Assembly (NCBI RefSeq): GCF_000611645.1
Contig: NW_014012752.1
Coordinates: 1 to 19,205 of the forward strand
Direction of reading: 5' to 3'
Length of the DNA: 19,205 bases
Source of the DNA: Monoraphidium neglectum
Taxonomy: Eukaryota > Chlorophyta > Chlorophyceae > Sphaeropleales > Selenastraceae
The stretch's first letter is position 1; every line of letters begins with the position of its first letter. The notes beneath the pieces were generated by a model that had not been told where the DNA came from, searched no databases, and saw only the letters and a list, made by a program, of their open reading frames with translations. Of this stretch, positions 1-10,631 are shown piece after piece. The position numbers were made by a program, and so were the translations under genes.

Positions 1-3000
1 GGCGGGTGGTGGTTGAGGAGGGCCACAGCTGCGGCTTCCATAATAGCGGGCGAAGGGTATGGGCGAGCCGCGGAGCCGGAGCAGCAAAACACGCGCGAGC
101 CGTCGGTAAAAGCGCGCGGTCAATCTGGTCAACCCCGCCCGCGCGGGCGGGCGCACCTCCGCCGCGCGCCGGGGCGCCGCCGCCGGCCGCCGCCGGGGCC
201 GTGGGCAGGCAGGCGCCCAGGCCCTCGTCGCAGAGTTTGAGGTCGCACTGCGGCTCGCAGCCGCCGCCGGGGACCGCGCGGAAGCAGGGGGGGCACTGGC
301 ACTTGAAGGGCTTCACAGTGGCGTTGATCCGGCCCCACTCTGACAGGTACCTGCGTTTCCAGCAGGCGCGGCGACAGAGCAGTTGTGGGGGGTTAGGGCG
401 TGGGGAGGGTTGGGATTCTGATCAGTGGGTGCCAAGCGGGCTGGGGCTGGCGCGATCGCTCAGGAGGAATGCACGGCGGAGAGGAAAGGCAAAGAGAACG
501 ATCAAATCAAAGGGTCTGATCATGGGACAAGGAGCTGCGTGCACGTCGCCCCGCGCGGCGGGCGCCGACGCGTGTCGACGCACCTGAACGCGGGCAGGCT
601 GTCGCTGCAGGCGTGGTAGAGGCGGCCGCCGTACGTGCCCTTCCAGCAGCCGCCGTAGTCATGCTCCGCGGTGCAGTACTCGGGGATTGGGCCGGAGCAG
701 CTGCAGGGGAGAAAGAGTGTGCGCGAATCCTGAGGCAGAGCAGAGCCTCACCAGGCATACGAGGTACGTCAGGCAGTCTGTGGCGGCTGCGCTCGGCACA
801 GGGCGGGCCCGCGCTGCGTGCGCCGCTTCACACAAGCCCCCAATGGCTCCGCTCCGCGGCGGCGAGGGCGGGGCACCCACTTGAAGCCGCCGACCGTGTT
901 GGTGCACACGCAGCGGGGGCACTTGCAGTCGGGGCGCGTGGAGGGAATGCTGCTCAGCAGGCACTCGTTCACTTCGGCGCACGTCTCCTGCCCACTGGCC
1001 TGCGCGCGCAAAGATCGTGTGGGTGAGTTTCTCGGCCACGACAGAAACAACAAAACACAAAGGTTCCAGACGGGGTGCGCTCATAGCCTTCAAGCCAATG
1101 GACGCAGCCACCGTGCCGTAGGCGGCGCGGGGGGCCTTGCGGGGCGAGTGCGTGTGAGTGGGGGACGCCACAGCTTTCACGAGCCGCCCTTTCTTGGCCT
1201 ACCAGGCTGACCCCCTGAGGCGGCGCGGCCGGCCCCTCCGCCCCTGCTAATGAGCTGCATGCACCCCGCTGCCTCCCCGGTGGGATCGCTGCCTGCCGGG
1301 CTTCAGGCGCGCCGAAGCAATGGCTTTGATGTCACTCTTTGAAGGAGTGCAACTGCTGGATAGAAAACACTCTCCATGGAAGCACCAAACGCGCGCCGCT
1401 GCACCTTGTCCGTGACCCGCATGTAGCCCGGGCCGCACTCGCACGTGAAGCCCTTGAACGTGTTGATGCACTTGGTGCGGCCCAGGGTCGAGTTCAGGCT
1501 GCGGCAGGGCCGACCAGCACGGGGCGGCGTGAGTGACGGCACAACACATGCAGCGAAATGCGGTCGAGCCTCCACCAGCACGCGGCAGCGCGCGTCCTGA
1601 CGCGCGGCGCTGCCCCAGTCAACACCGCCGCGGCATCCGACCCCCTGAGTTTTCGCCCCCGCAAGCCCGCGCAGGCCGCCACCCTTGCATAACCGACCTC
1701 GGAGGCCGCCCCGCCCGCTCACCCGCTGCTGCAGGCCCTCCAGCCGTCGCCGCCCTCCGCGCACTCGTCCTCAGACACCCACGTCTCGGTGCACACCGCC
1801 GGCTCCGACCCCGTGGGGAACGCCGCGCACAGCGCGCGCAGCACGCTGCCGGCCCCCAGGTTGCCCCTGTACTGCTTCTTGTTGATGCGGACAGTCGGCA
1901 GGATCGCCACAGTGCTCTCGCCGCTGTCGCCGGTCTGGGCGGCCAGCTCTTCATCCAGCATGGGGATCGAGCCTGTCGCGTTTGGCGGGCCGACGTCGCT
2001 GCATTTGGCCCACGCGGTGCGCCCGTCGGGGCCGCCGACGTTGTCGCCGGCGACCGCGTCGAAGACCTGGCAATGAGGCGCGGCCGGGGGTTTGTTTCGG
2101 GTTTGCGCCCCCGGCGGGGCGCAGGCTGTACCTTGGTGGTGCGTGGAAGGGCATGCTTTTGCAGGGGCGGAGCCTCCGCCGTGGGCCGTCGCAGAAAAGG
2201 CATCAGCCGGCCTCCTGTCAACAGGGTCGGCGTCATGTACCCATAATCATATATCAACAATACATGAGTAACACATCATATCATAGAAATGACCATCGCG
2301 GTGCGCCGCCCCTGCCCGCACCTTCTGCGCACACTCCTGTGTGAACAGCTTGTCCTTCATGCGGCACTCCGCCCCGAGCTTGTCGACAAACTCCCACCAC
2401 AGCCACGGCTCCCCGCGCTCGCGCGCCACCCGCGCGAAGCACAGCGAGCGTACGTTCATCTGCGCACACATATACGGCCACACCGGGCAGACGAGCGTCA
2501 CGGGGACTGCGGGGCCGCCTTGCCTCGCCAACAGCAACGTGCCTCCACCAAGATGTGGATGCGAATGACACCGCATGTGGTCCGCGTTCCGTCAACACCT
2601 GGGGACTGTGCGCGCACGCAAACCTGCCTGCCCCGCTGCATCCCCATGTGCACCTACCCGCCCGCCCCCCGTGCGAGCCCCGCTTCGCCCACCGACACCC
2701 CCCCCCTGGTTCTGCCCCAGCTGGCGTGCACACCTTGAGCACGTCCGCCCCTGAGTAGCCCTCGTGTATGTCATCATCGGGGTCCGGGCAGCAGTACGCT
2801 CCTCCCCGGATGCACTGGCTGTCACACTCCTCCTTGGTGTCCGTGCCCTGGCATACCCAGATCAGGTAGTGCGGCCGGAAGTCCACCAGACCCTGGTGAG
2901 GGCGGCGGCAGTAGCAGCGGCGGCGGCGGCGTCGAGGGGGCCGCGGATGCGCGCTGCCACGTCAGCAGGCTTGAGGGCGGCCGCCTTTCAGGCCAATGGC

Positions 3001-3592
3001 AAACGCCCCTGCCCGGGCCACCAGGCTGCGTGCGACCCCGCCGTGCGCCCGACGCACGTGCGTTCGAATCGGCCGCGCCCGCGCCCCACCTTGATCTGCA
3101 GCTGCTTGCCGGACGCTTTGAACGCGGAGATGAAGCGCTGCTGGGTGTCGCACACCGAGCCGCACTCGTCGTTGCTGTTGGTCCAAAACTCCCATTCCAC
3201 CTGCGCACGCGCGCCGCAGAAAGCGCCGCTCATGCAAATGTCCCATGCGGGGTCAACCTCCTCACGACCCAGCAGTGCAAGGGCCGCATGGCGCTCTCCA
3301 CACCGGCCGCATCGAGAAAATGCAGCCCGACCTGCCAGCAGCGCCACAGCATGCGGGCAGCAGCACATGCCCAGATCGCTCAAAGAGTGGCAGGCATCCC
3401 ACCAACCCCCTCAGCCTCAACGCGCCAGCCGCCCGCCTGCCTTTTGGGCCTTGGGGATGAGGTCTGTCCAGTTGAGGGCGACCGTGACGGGCCCCTTCTT
3501 GAGCAGAGCCTTGAGGGAAGCGCCGTCCTGCTGGCTGATGAGGCCCGCGCTGATCGTCAGGTCCTGAAGCTGCCTGCCCGGGGCGCACCACG

Positions 3593-3632
<40 letters not shown>

Positions 3633-5263
3633 GGCGGTGCAAAGTCGCAGCATCCTGGCACCACCAAAGCCCGACTGATCCTGAGGTCTGCAAAGCTCTT
3701 GCAGCATCTTTGAAGGAGGCTGCCTGCTTGCTGCCCCCTCGTGACAGTGTCCCCACGGCCCGCGTAGGTGACGGCTGCTGGGCTGCACCGGCGACATCTG
3801 CGGCTGCCTAAGCGCTGCAGGTCGGCCGCTCGCCACCCGACTGCTATCCCGGCAGGGCCCTCCCGGGGCGCCCCCAACGCCGGGCCCCACCTGGCCGCGC
3901 CCTCGTCCTGCGGCACCACCGCGGTGCTGAGGTCGCCCTCGCGGTCGTTCACCACCAGCACCGCGTCTGCGCCCGCAAGCTGGGAGTTCCACGCCTTGTC
4001 CAAGAAGTAGCATGGCTTCTTCAGGTCCACCGTGCCCTCGCCTGCGCGCCCGCGGCGGGGGCCGGAGCAGCGCGTGCGGTCGCTTGAGTGGGCGGCGGAG
4101 GCTGGCACGCGGCCGGTACCCCCATAGCGCGTGGCGTGCATGCGCGGCGCCTGGCATGCGGCGTCATCGGGGCGGTGCTCGCGCCCGCTGGTGGTTGCGG
4201 GCCTCCTGGACCATGTGCTGCAGGGCGCCCCCCCACTGCGCTGCCGCAGCGCTCACGGGGCCCCCTGTCCAGCAGCATGATGTAACGCTTGCCGGGCTCC
4301 TTCTTCAAAACCAATGGGGGCGTGCTCTCCTGCGCACACCAGCCGTTCAGCGCGGCGCGGGCGGCGACAGCGTCGGCCGGCAGCAGCAGCTCTCAGCAGC
4401 TCGCTGCAGCCATTTGCAACCCCTGACCGCCGCGCTGCTTTCGGGGTGCAGGTGCTGCGGTGGCGGAGGGGCCTTCTGCATTCCCTTCACACGCCCGGCG
4501 GGCTGGTTTGGGCTCACATTGAATGGCAGGCAGCCGAAGCTGCAGTCTGCCGGGGTGCACACCGCATGCCAGCCGTAGGAGGCGTCCGCATTCGGGTATA
4601 CCAGCTGGCCGCTCAGCAAAGCCCCGTACTTGGGGACTGCGAAGAAGGTCGCGGGGCAACTGTTCGTCTGGCCTTTCAGGCGTTGACTAGACGAGATGGC
4701 CGTGTGCACGTTGTCACTCCTGCCGGTGTGCCCTTCCCCTCTCTTACCGCCTTCCTTTGCACGTGTGGCACTCACCGCCAAAGTTGGCCAGCGCCACATC
4801 GAACCTGGCGCAGAGGGCAGCATTGATTGGATGCAAGAGGCGGTCACAGCCTGGTTGCTCTGCTGCATGACGAGGCGGCCCACCATGGGGGTGCCACCTC
4901 ATTGACGAAGACCATGTCTGGCGCCAGATATCGCATATAAATCATGTACCAGCCATTGCAGCGTGTTGGCGGCCTGCCGTCCACGTTGGGCCCCTCCTTC
5001 CGAGGCTTTCGGTCATCAATCCGCTTAGACCCCGAAGGCGCTGTCAATGGCACGCGTGATTGCAACCAAGATCAAACGCACACCTACATCACAACCGCCA
5101 TTTTCAGGCCGCGAGCACGGTTCCCGCTCGTGCAGGTGACCCACCTCCTTCTAGCACTGGCTGGGGACGTGATCGCCGCGCCAGCCGTTTCAACCTCGAA
5201 TGCTGCTTTGACGCCTGAGCAGCCGACCACGGCCAGAAGGACTATGAGCGATCTGGGCATCAT
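1..5263 (-). CDS. Vacuolar sorting receptor (VSR/BP-80 family), 3' end outside window
   Basis: This is a type I membrane receptor family that sorts soluble cargo to the vacuole. My exons, in transcript order, are 5145-5263, 4776-4804, 4518-4636, 4257-4329, 3891-4041, 3441-3573, 3090-3200, 2734-2892, 2322-2459, 1723-2066, 1405-1498, 881-999, 584-700 and one starting at 350; all phases agree. The start at 5263 gives a signal peptide (MMPRSLIVLLAVVGCSGVKA). Residues about 40-180 form the PA domain (ANFGVPKYG, MLLDRG, KAWNSQLAGADAVLVVNDRE). The VSR core follows: VEWEFWTNSNDECG (209-222), PHYLIWVC, CIRGGAYCCPDPDDD and ILPTVRINKKQYRG. Cys-rich EGF-like segments begin near residue 445. Several N-glycosylation sequons are present (NES, NWT, NAT, NST). 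The last exon may end at 157 or read on toward position 1. No transmembrane helix or cytosolic tail lies in the window, so the C-terminus is missing. The family call is secure; exact ends of the weaker exons are less so. Confidence 0.93.
2899..2932. repeat. GGC-rich trinucleotide tract in VSR intron 7
   Basis: An interrupted run of GGC units with two AGC/AGT interruptions lies just upstream (in transcript sense) of the exon 8 acceptor. It reads as GCC repeats in the transcript and is probably simple-sequence DNA. Confidence 0.7.
3594..3629. repeat. (TG)18 microsatellite, (CA)18 in the VSR transcript
   Basis: There are 18 uninterrupted TG units on the plus strand. The tract lies in VSR intron 5 (3574-3890) and on the coding strand reads as CA. 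It ends about 20 bases before the acceptor of exon 6, where the polypyrimidine tract and branch site normally lie. Confidence 0.97.
4776..4804 (-). other. 29-base microexon of the VSR gene (exon 2)
   Basis: Read on the minus strand, this short exon is flanked by a CAG acceptor and a GTGAGT donor. It joins the signal-peptide exon to the exon that begins PKYG. Together the three exons give FDVALANFGVPKYG, which matches the conserved start of the VSR luminal domain (NFGVPQYGG in land plants). Both split codons are restored only if this exon is included. Confidence 0.82.
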
Positions 5264-5565
5264 TGGGCCGCTGGGTGGTTGGCCGCGCCCAGACGCTCGC
5301 TGAATTCTGACTTGAGAGTTTATCACGCTCTTTGGGGCAGAAAGCGGCCCTTGCGTGCACCCAGTGGCTAGGTACACCCGTGTGTTGACTGCAGCTGCTT
5401 GATGCAAAGGGACCGGTGGAGAGCACTGGATGGCAATGTGTTCGATGTCAGTTAAGGCAAATTTTATTCAATCAAATTGTAAGGTTGTGTGTTGTGTTGT
5501 TTGTTCGCTGAAAGTTCCATCGGGGTGCGACGAGTGACGAGTGCCAGATCACGCAAACTCTTGCA
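5264..5565. promoter_or_regulatory. Divergent promoter region between the VSR and RhoGAP genes
   Basis: These 302 bases separate two start codons that face away from each other. They must therefore hold both 5' leaders and both core promoters. The right half (about 5455-5510) is clearly more AT- and GT-rich than its surroundings, with a run of T, A and G and no C around 5482-5504. I see no convincing TATA box or operator. The promoter role is inferred from gene layout. Confidence 0.55.
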
Positions 5566-8517
5566 ATGGAGCCAGCAGCTGACTTGAAGGGCGTTCATGA
5601 GGACCATCAGACGGTGTCTGGTGAAGACAAAGAAGCGGCCGTGGCTGCAGCGCCTGGATCGGAATCAGTGGAGCCCGCCGACGCGCCCGCGCCCACGGCC
5701 CGGGCTAGTGCTGAGGGTGGCGCTGGGGACGCCGACGTTGAAGCAGACTTGCCAGTGATGGTGCAGGCCGCTGACGCGGAGCAAGCGCCAGCATCTTCGC
5801 ATGAGCAGAACGAGGCACAGGCGAACGCCGCCCCTTCCCAGAGCACGTTTGAAGGTGCACCCGCTGACGCGAGCAGACGTGCAGTTGCTCCCCCAGGCGT
5901 GCCACAGCCCGGGCTGTACATGCGTGAAGCCCGCTGATCGTAACGCAAGAACATGCACATGCTTTCACCCACAGCCCCGCATGCGCCGCCACTTCACTCC
6001 CCCCTCGGCCCATGCAGCACTCAAGCTGGGCTCCCTCCGGCTGGCATCCATCATCAAGCGCAGCGCCGGGGTGGTCAGCAGGGGCCCCGCCGCCGCCCCT
6101 GCGCCGGCAGCGGAGCCCGCGAGCAAGGAGGCAGGCGACGCGTCTGATCAAGGGCAGGAGGTCGCCGCACGCACGGGCGAGGCGGCGCCGGCTGCGAGCT
6201 CAGTTCGGGCCAGCGGGATCGGCGCCAAGATTTTCGGGTGCGAGGAAATTGGGGTGTTGTCATGCTTTTGTGGCGCGACGCTGTGAGATCACCTGGGATC
6301 CCGGCAGCCATGCAAGCGTGAGATGTGCCGGGGCCAGCGAATTGTGACGCTGTCAGTGCATGCGCCCGGGGACGGTGCCTGACGCCCAACCGCCTCCGCC
6401 GCTTTCGGTGCCGCGCCTCCAACAAGGCTGGGCGCCATCGCGCGGCAGACCAGCCTCGGCCTCGTCAGCACCGCCACAGAGGGGTTCAAGCGGCTCGCCA
6501 CAGGGGACCCTCTGCTGGTGGGCTGAGCATTATCGCAGGCAGTGCCAAACATGCTGATGGCGTTTGTCCCCCAACCAGGCCGCCAGACTGCGAAAACCCT
6601 GAGATGTGCATGAACGGGCGAATAACTCATGGCATGTGTCCGATTTGGTGCAAGCAATCTCCCAGCTGCCGCGCCCTTTCGAGTTGCCGCCGTCGACGCT
6701 CACGGCTCCGCCGCCGCAGGCGCTCTGCCGCAGCGAGCAGCCGTTGCCGCAGCTGGTGCTGGCCTGCTGCACCGCGCTGGCGGTGGGCGGCGGCGTCGCC
6801 GTGGCGGGCATCTTTAAAGACGAGGCGCCGCACGAGGAGGTGGAGGCTGTTTCCACACTTCTGGGTGAGGGGATGAAGAGTGGCTTGAGATACACGGAAC
6901 CTGTGGAACAGTGTGCCTTTTGTGTATCTGTGTGTTGTGTGTTCCTGTATGTGCGTGTGCATGTGCACGGGCGTGTTCGTGAGTATGGTGCTGTGTGTGT
7001 GTGTGTGTGTCTGTGTGTGTCTGTGTGTGGATGGGTGGTTGCGTTGGTGTGTGTGTATATGTGGGTGGGTGGGTGAGCGTGTGCGTGTGCGTGTGCGTGT
7101 GTCAATGCATGAGCGTGTTTGTGGGCATGGTGATGTGTGTGTTCGTGTGTGTGTGTGTTTTCTTGTGTGTGTGGATGGGTGGTTGGGCTTGTGGGTATGT
7201 GCCTGGGTGAGTGGGTTTGTGGTTGTGAACCTGCATGCACATTGCGCAACTCCGTGCATTCTTGCTGTGCGCATCCCCTGTGCACGTGCTGTTGCCATCG
7301 CGCAGAGAAGTACCCCTGCCTTTACTCATCATCATCACCTCTCTCACTCTCAATGCGCTCAATCATGTGCAGCGGGCGGCCGGATGGCGCTTATTCCGCC
7401 AGGCACCAGCCCCCACGTCGTGGCGGCCCTGCTCAAGCGCTTCCTGTTGGGTGAGTACATCGCAAGGGGCTGGCCGCTTGACAAGCGGGCTGGTTGGCGG
7501 CCTTGCCAGGCAAGCTCAACGTTGATGCACCTTCGCTGCGTCGGTCTTTGCCCTGATCCTACTCTAAGCCTGCGCTTTGACTCCCTCCCAACTACGCTCA
7601 TTTTCAGGCCTCCAGGAGCCCCTGCTCACCTACAAGCTGCTGCCAGACTGGATCATTGCCGCAGGAGACCTAGGGTGAGCTCAGGGCTGTGTGCTGATTG
7701 CGTACTCGTGTCGTTGCCAGGCCGGACACACTTGTGGTTCGTCCCCTCATGTCTGCTGCTAAACACGCAGCCCGCGCACGCTTCTGCTGGTCGTCCTCCT
7801 CATCTTCCACGCAACCCTACCATGGCCGGCCGTTATTGCAACCCGCCTCCGCAGCCAAGTCGGGTCTGTGGCCGCACGCCTGCCGCCCGCCAGCGCCAAC
7901 GTGCTGCGCCTCCTGCTGGAGGTGTGCCACCACGTCGACGCCAACGCCGCAGACACAGAGATGGACGCACGGGTGGGTGCAGCACCGCCGCTGGGGGCTG
8001 CCCTGGGCCGCTGCGGGCGCTTGAGCAGCAGAGAGGCGGCATGCGACACCCGATGACACGCAGCATCACAGCCTGGCCGCAACCTCTGACTCTCTTTTGA
8101 TCCGTCCCGCCAAGTCGCGCGCGGTGCTTGCGTTGCCCTCCCCTGCAGGCCCTGGCCGAGGCGCTCGCCCCCTGCGTGGCCTGGCTGCCGCCCTCACTCA
8201 AGCCCTACAAGGCCCCGCCGGCGGCCACACCCGCCCGCGCCACCGCTGCCCCGGACGCGCGCCCCGCGGCCGGCGCCGGCGCGCCCTTTGCGGAGGGGGC
8301 GGCCGGGCCGGCCAGCACCGATGGCGGCGCCGGCCCCGGCGCCGTCGCAGGCCCGGACCTCGCAGCAGGCGGCGCGGGAGGCGGCGGCGGCTTTGGCGGT
8401 GCGGCCGTCTTGGAGGGCGCCCACCACCCGGTGGTCCCCCTGGAGGGTTTTGATGCGGAGGCGATCGTGCTGGTCCTGCAGGCCCTGATCACGCGCTTCC
8501 CTGAGCTCTACAAGTGA
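5566..8517 (+). CDS. RhoGAP-domain protein, catalytic residues degenerate
   Basis: My exons are 5566-5854, 6018-6237, 6427-6517, 6666-6864, 7373-7450, 7608-7674, 7855-7972 and 8149-8517; all phases agree and encode 476 residues ending in TGA. Residues 1-200 are acidic and Ala/Pro-rich, with two amphipathic segments (LRLASIIKRSAGVVSRG; IARQTSLGLVSTATEGFKRL). The RhoGAP fold spans about 205-370: LPQLVLACC, GVAVAGIFKDEA, HVVAALLKRFLLGLQEPLL, RLPPASANVLRLLLEVCHHV and TEMDARALAEAL. The family normally stimulates GTP hydrolysis by Rho/Rop GTPases. Here the arginine-finger position is Lys251, the p50RhoGAP Arg126 position is Leu292 and the Asn194 position is Ala355; the Lys122 equivalent, Lys288, is kept. 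A Gly/Ala/Pro-rich insert (about 375-440) precedes a final helix (about 447-476). Fold assignment is firm; loss of activity is inferred. The exon 3 acceptor (AAG) is the weakest junction. Confidence 0.85.
6908..7234. repeat. GT-rich low-complexity island in RhoGAP intron 4
   Basis: This stretch is composed almost wholly of G and T on the plus strand, as interrupted runs of GTGTGT, GGGTGGGTGGGTG and GTGCGTGTGC. It fills most of the 508-base intron 6865-7372. It creates long artefactual reading frames on both strands (Cys/Val-rich on plus, His/Thr-rich on minus). Such DNA can form Z-DNA, and the G clusters could form quadruplexes. Confidence 0.95.
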
Positions 8518-10237
8518 TCCGGTTGTCGACACTGCCCGCCCCAAGGCGACGCGGCGGCAGCGGCCAGCTGCAGTCGGGGGGAGGGGTGCACGCCCAAAAG
8601 TGCACTGTGGCTGCAGCTGCCACGCTGCAAGCTTTGCGTTGTGAGGGCACCGAGGATGTGTTGTTGCTGGTCTCTCAGCAAATGGATTGTGGGCAGGCGG
8701 CTGCAGCAGAGACTGCACTGCAACAACTGCTACTTTGGTGTCTTGCACCTGCCTCTCTGCCTAATGCGCACAGGCAGCCATGTGCACGTTATCACTTTGC
8801 CCCCTTTTGACAGGCCAATACATCTCTGTTTGAATATGCGCTCGGCTGACACGCTCCTCACGATGAACCCTGAACAGTCTACTCACAGTTTCGTAGCGAT
8901 GCCTTTACTGTTTGGGCCGAGATTGCGGGGGGACGGGTGGGTGCAGTGGTGCTTGAGAGTTGTTGCATGGTACGCAAGTGCAAGTGGCTTCCAGCACTAC
9001 AGAAGGAGCCTGCCTCACTGGACTGTTTGCATCGCCTTGTGGGCTGTTTGAATGGCGCACGTATGTTTTGCACGCCCATTTACACCTGTTTTGAGCACAA
9101 AAGGGCCCTGAGCGCCCGGCTGGCACACAATCAGACATTACACGCATCGGTGCAGCCGCGCCCGCCGCCGCATAAAACTCAACATGAAATGCTAGCCAAA
9201 TTGCCGCAGGAGAAAGGGCTGCGAAGTAACATTCACGTTGGACGTACCCGTCCCTTTATGTTTGTACACGCGCTTCCGCTTTAAGTTTGCGGCAGGAACG
9301 CAGAGGCCAAGACACACCTGGCAGGGCGAAGCCTGCGGTGGAGGTGTGCACGGCAGCGGCACACCGGGAACGCAGGGCCACAAGGCGCTTGAGTGTCATC
9401 ATGAAACTGCAGCGACAGGATGTTATCGTGAAAGACCGAGGCGGCAGCACGCACAGCGCACGTGCGGCAAAGGTTGCCGGCGCAGAGCGGATTTGTGGGC
9501 CAACGCGCTGTGGCGGAACCCGAGGTAAGATACCACAGCAGAAAAGCCTGCCGCAAAACCGCAGCCCGAGAAACTCAACAGGAAGTCGAGGCCACCCGGG
9601 GGCTGCCCACGCCCAAAGGCCGCACAGAATGGTGCTGCCAGGCCTGACGGCAGGCCGCCTTTGCACACGTGGGGTTTGCTCTTGCGCACCCGGTCACACT
9701 GACGCGTGCGTGCCTCCCATAGAAGTTGGCGGCAAGGGGTCCGGTTGCGGAGGAGGTCCCCTGGCGGATGGAGCGCAGCGGGGTCGGGGCTTGCCGCGAT
9801 TGGCACACACGTACATTCAGGGTGGCAGCCGGGGGCACGCGCACCAGACACAGCGGGTGTGCAGTTTGAATGTATCGAGCAACATGTCACTGCAGTTTGC
9901 AGGACTGCATCAGTGTGTAAACGTCTAGAGTCCAGGGCTATGCAACCAGGTGGCTGCATGCGCTCTTGGACGGGCAGTGAGGCAAGGGCGCAAGGAGAGC
10001 ATGGCAACACAAGTCACCGCACATATGTGCAGGAACCTACCATCCAGCCAGGGCACGGGGATGCACGAAAGCCAGGAGCGGCGTCGTGCATCTGTGCGCA
10101 GGCGCGCCAGCGCTTGCAAATTCGGCTATTTGGCGGTCACACGACGGCAGAGGCAGGCCGGCCTGGGCTTCAAAACGGCAAGGCGCGTGCGTCAACGTGA
10201 GCAAGCAGCCTGGGCGCCCTGCGCGCCGGGCGCCTTT

Positions 10238-10278
10238 CAACGTCGTGTTGGTTTGTGCAGGAGCACCCAACGACGTTG
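10238..10278. repeat. Imperfect inverted repeat (hairpin)
   Basis: The arms CAACGTCGTGTTGG (10238-10251) and CCAACGACGTTG (10267-10278) pair over 12 bases with a two-base bulge and a 15-base loop. It lies in the gene-free stretch between the convergent RhoGAP and ABCG genes. Confidence 0.75.
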
Positions 10279-10631
10279 GTAATTGCAGTCGGCTCAGCAG
10301 CAGGTGCGCTAGACTCTTCAGCGTGCCTTTGGCACACATCGCCGCACCAAATTCAAACAGTTGCGCATCACCGCAAACGCCGTGTGCGGCGCCCGTTTGC
10401 GCAAGTGTGCCAGTGTGAATGAAAAGGTCAGCCGGAACGGCATCAAACACCAACAAAGGGCATCCGACCGCGTGTCAGCACTGGGCATGCTTCCCGCCAC
10501 AATCGACAGGTGCAACCAACCAAGCAGGGCTGGCGGAAGCCGTGCAGACAGCGCCAAGCCTTGCCAAGCCCTTCATGCAATAACGAATACGAGGATCGCC
10601 AGTGTCAAGTGCCCGTATACACTCGCTTTGT

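Noticed and set aside
1..157. Continuation of VSR exon 14 to the window edge
   Set aside because: The frame stays open, but a GTGCGC donor at 156 and an acceptor-like CCGCAG near 31 make splicing equally possible; I left the end unresolved and did not call a stop or membrane helix.
1533..2260. Overlapping long frames on both strands around VSR exon 10
   Set aside because: Only the minus frame with ILPTVRINKKQYRG carries the VSR motif; the others are GC-rich shadows.
3417..4157. Continuous minus-strand frame crossing the CA repeat
   Set aside because: It reads through VSR intron 5. The conserved PA-domain pieces on each side are in phase only after splicing.
6530..7298. Minus-strand His/Thr-rich reading frames
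   Set aside because: They are the complement of the same GT repeat; composition is wholly repeat-driven.
6913..8100. Long plus-strand reading frame, Cys/Val-rich at its start
   Set aside because: It is a frame through the GT-rich intron repeat and then runs out of phase with the RhoGAP exons; it has no domain.
9287..9928. Plus-strand frame of 213 codons
   Set aside because: It overlaps a minus-strand frame of similar length (9423-10010). No motif, no good splice context and an Arg/His/Cys-rich composition make it likely non-coding.
10037..10456. Minus-strand frame of 139 codons
   Set aside because: Composition is less extreme than its neighbours, but I recognise no family and it contains one arm of an inverted repeat; support is insufficient.
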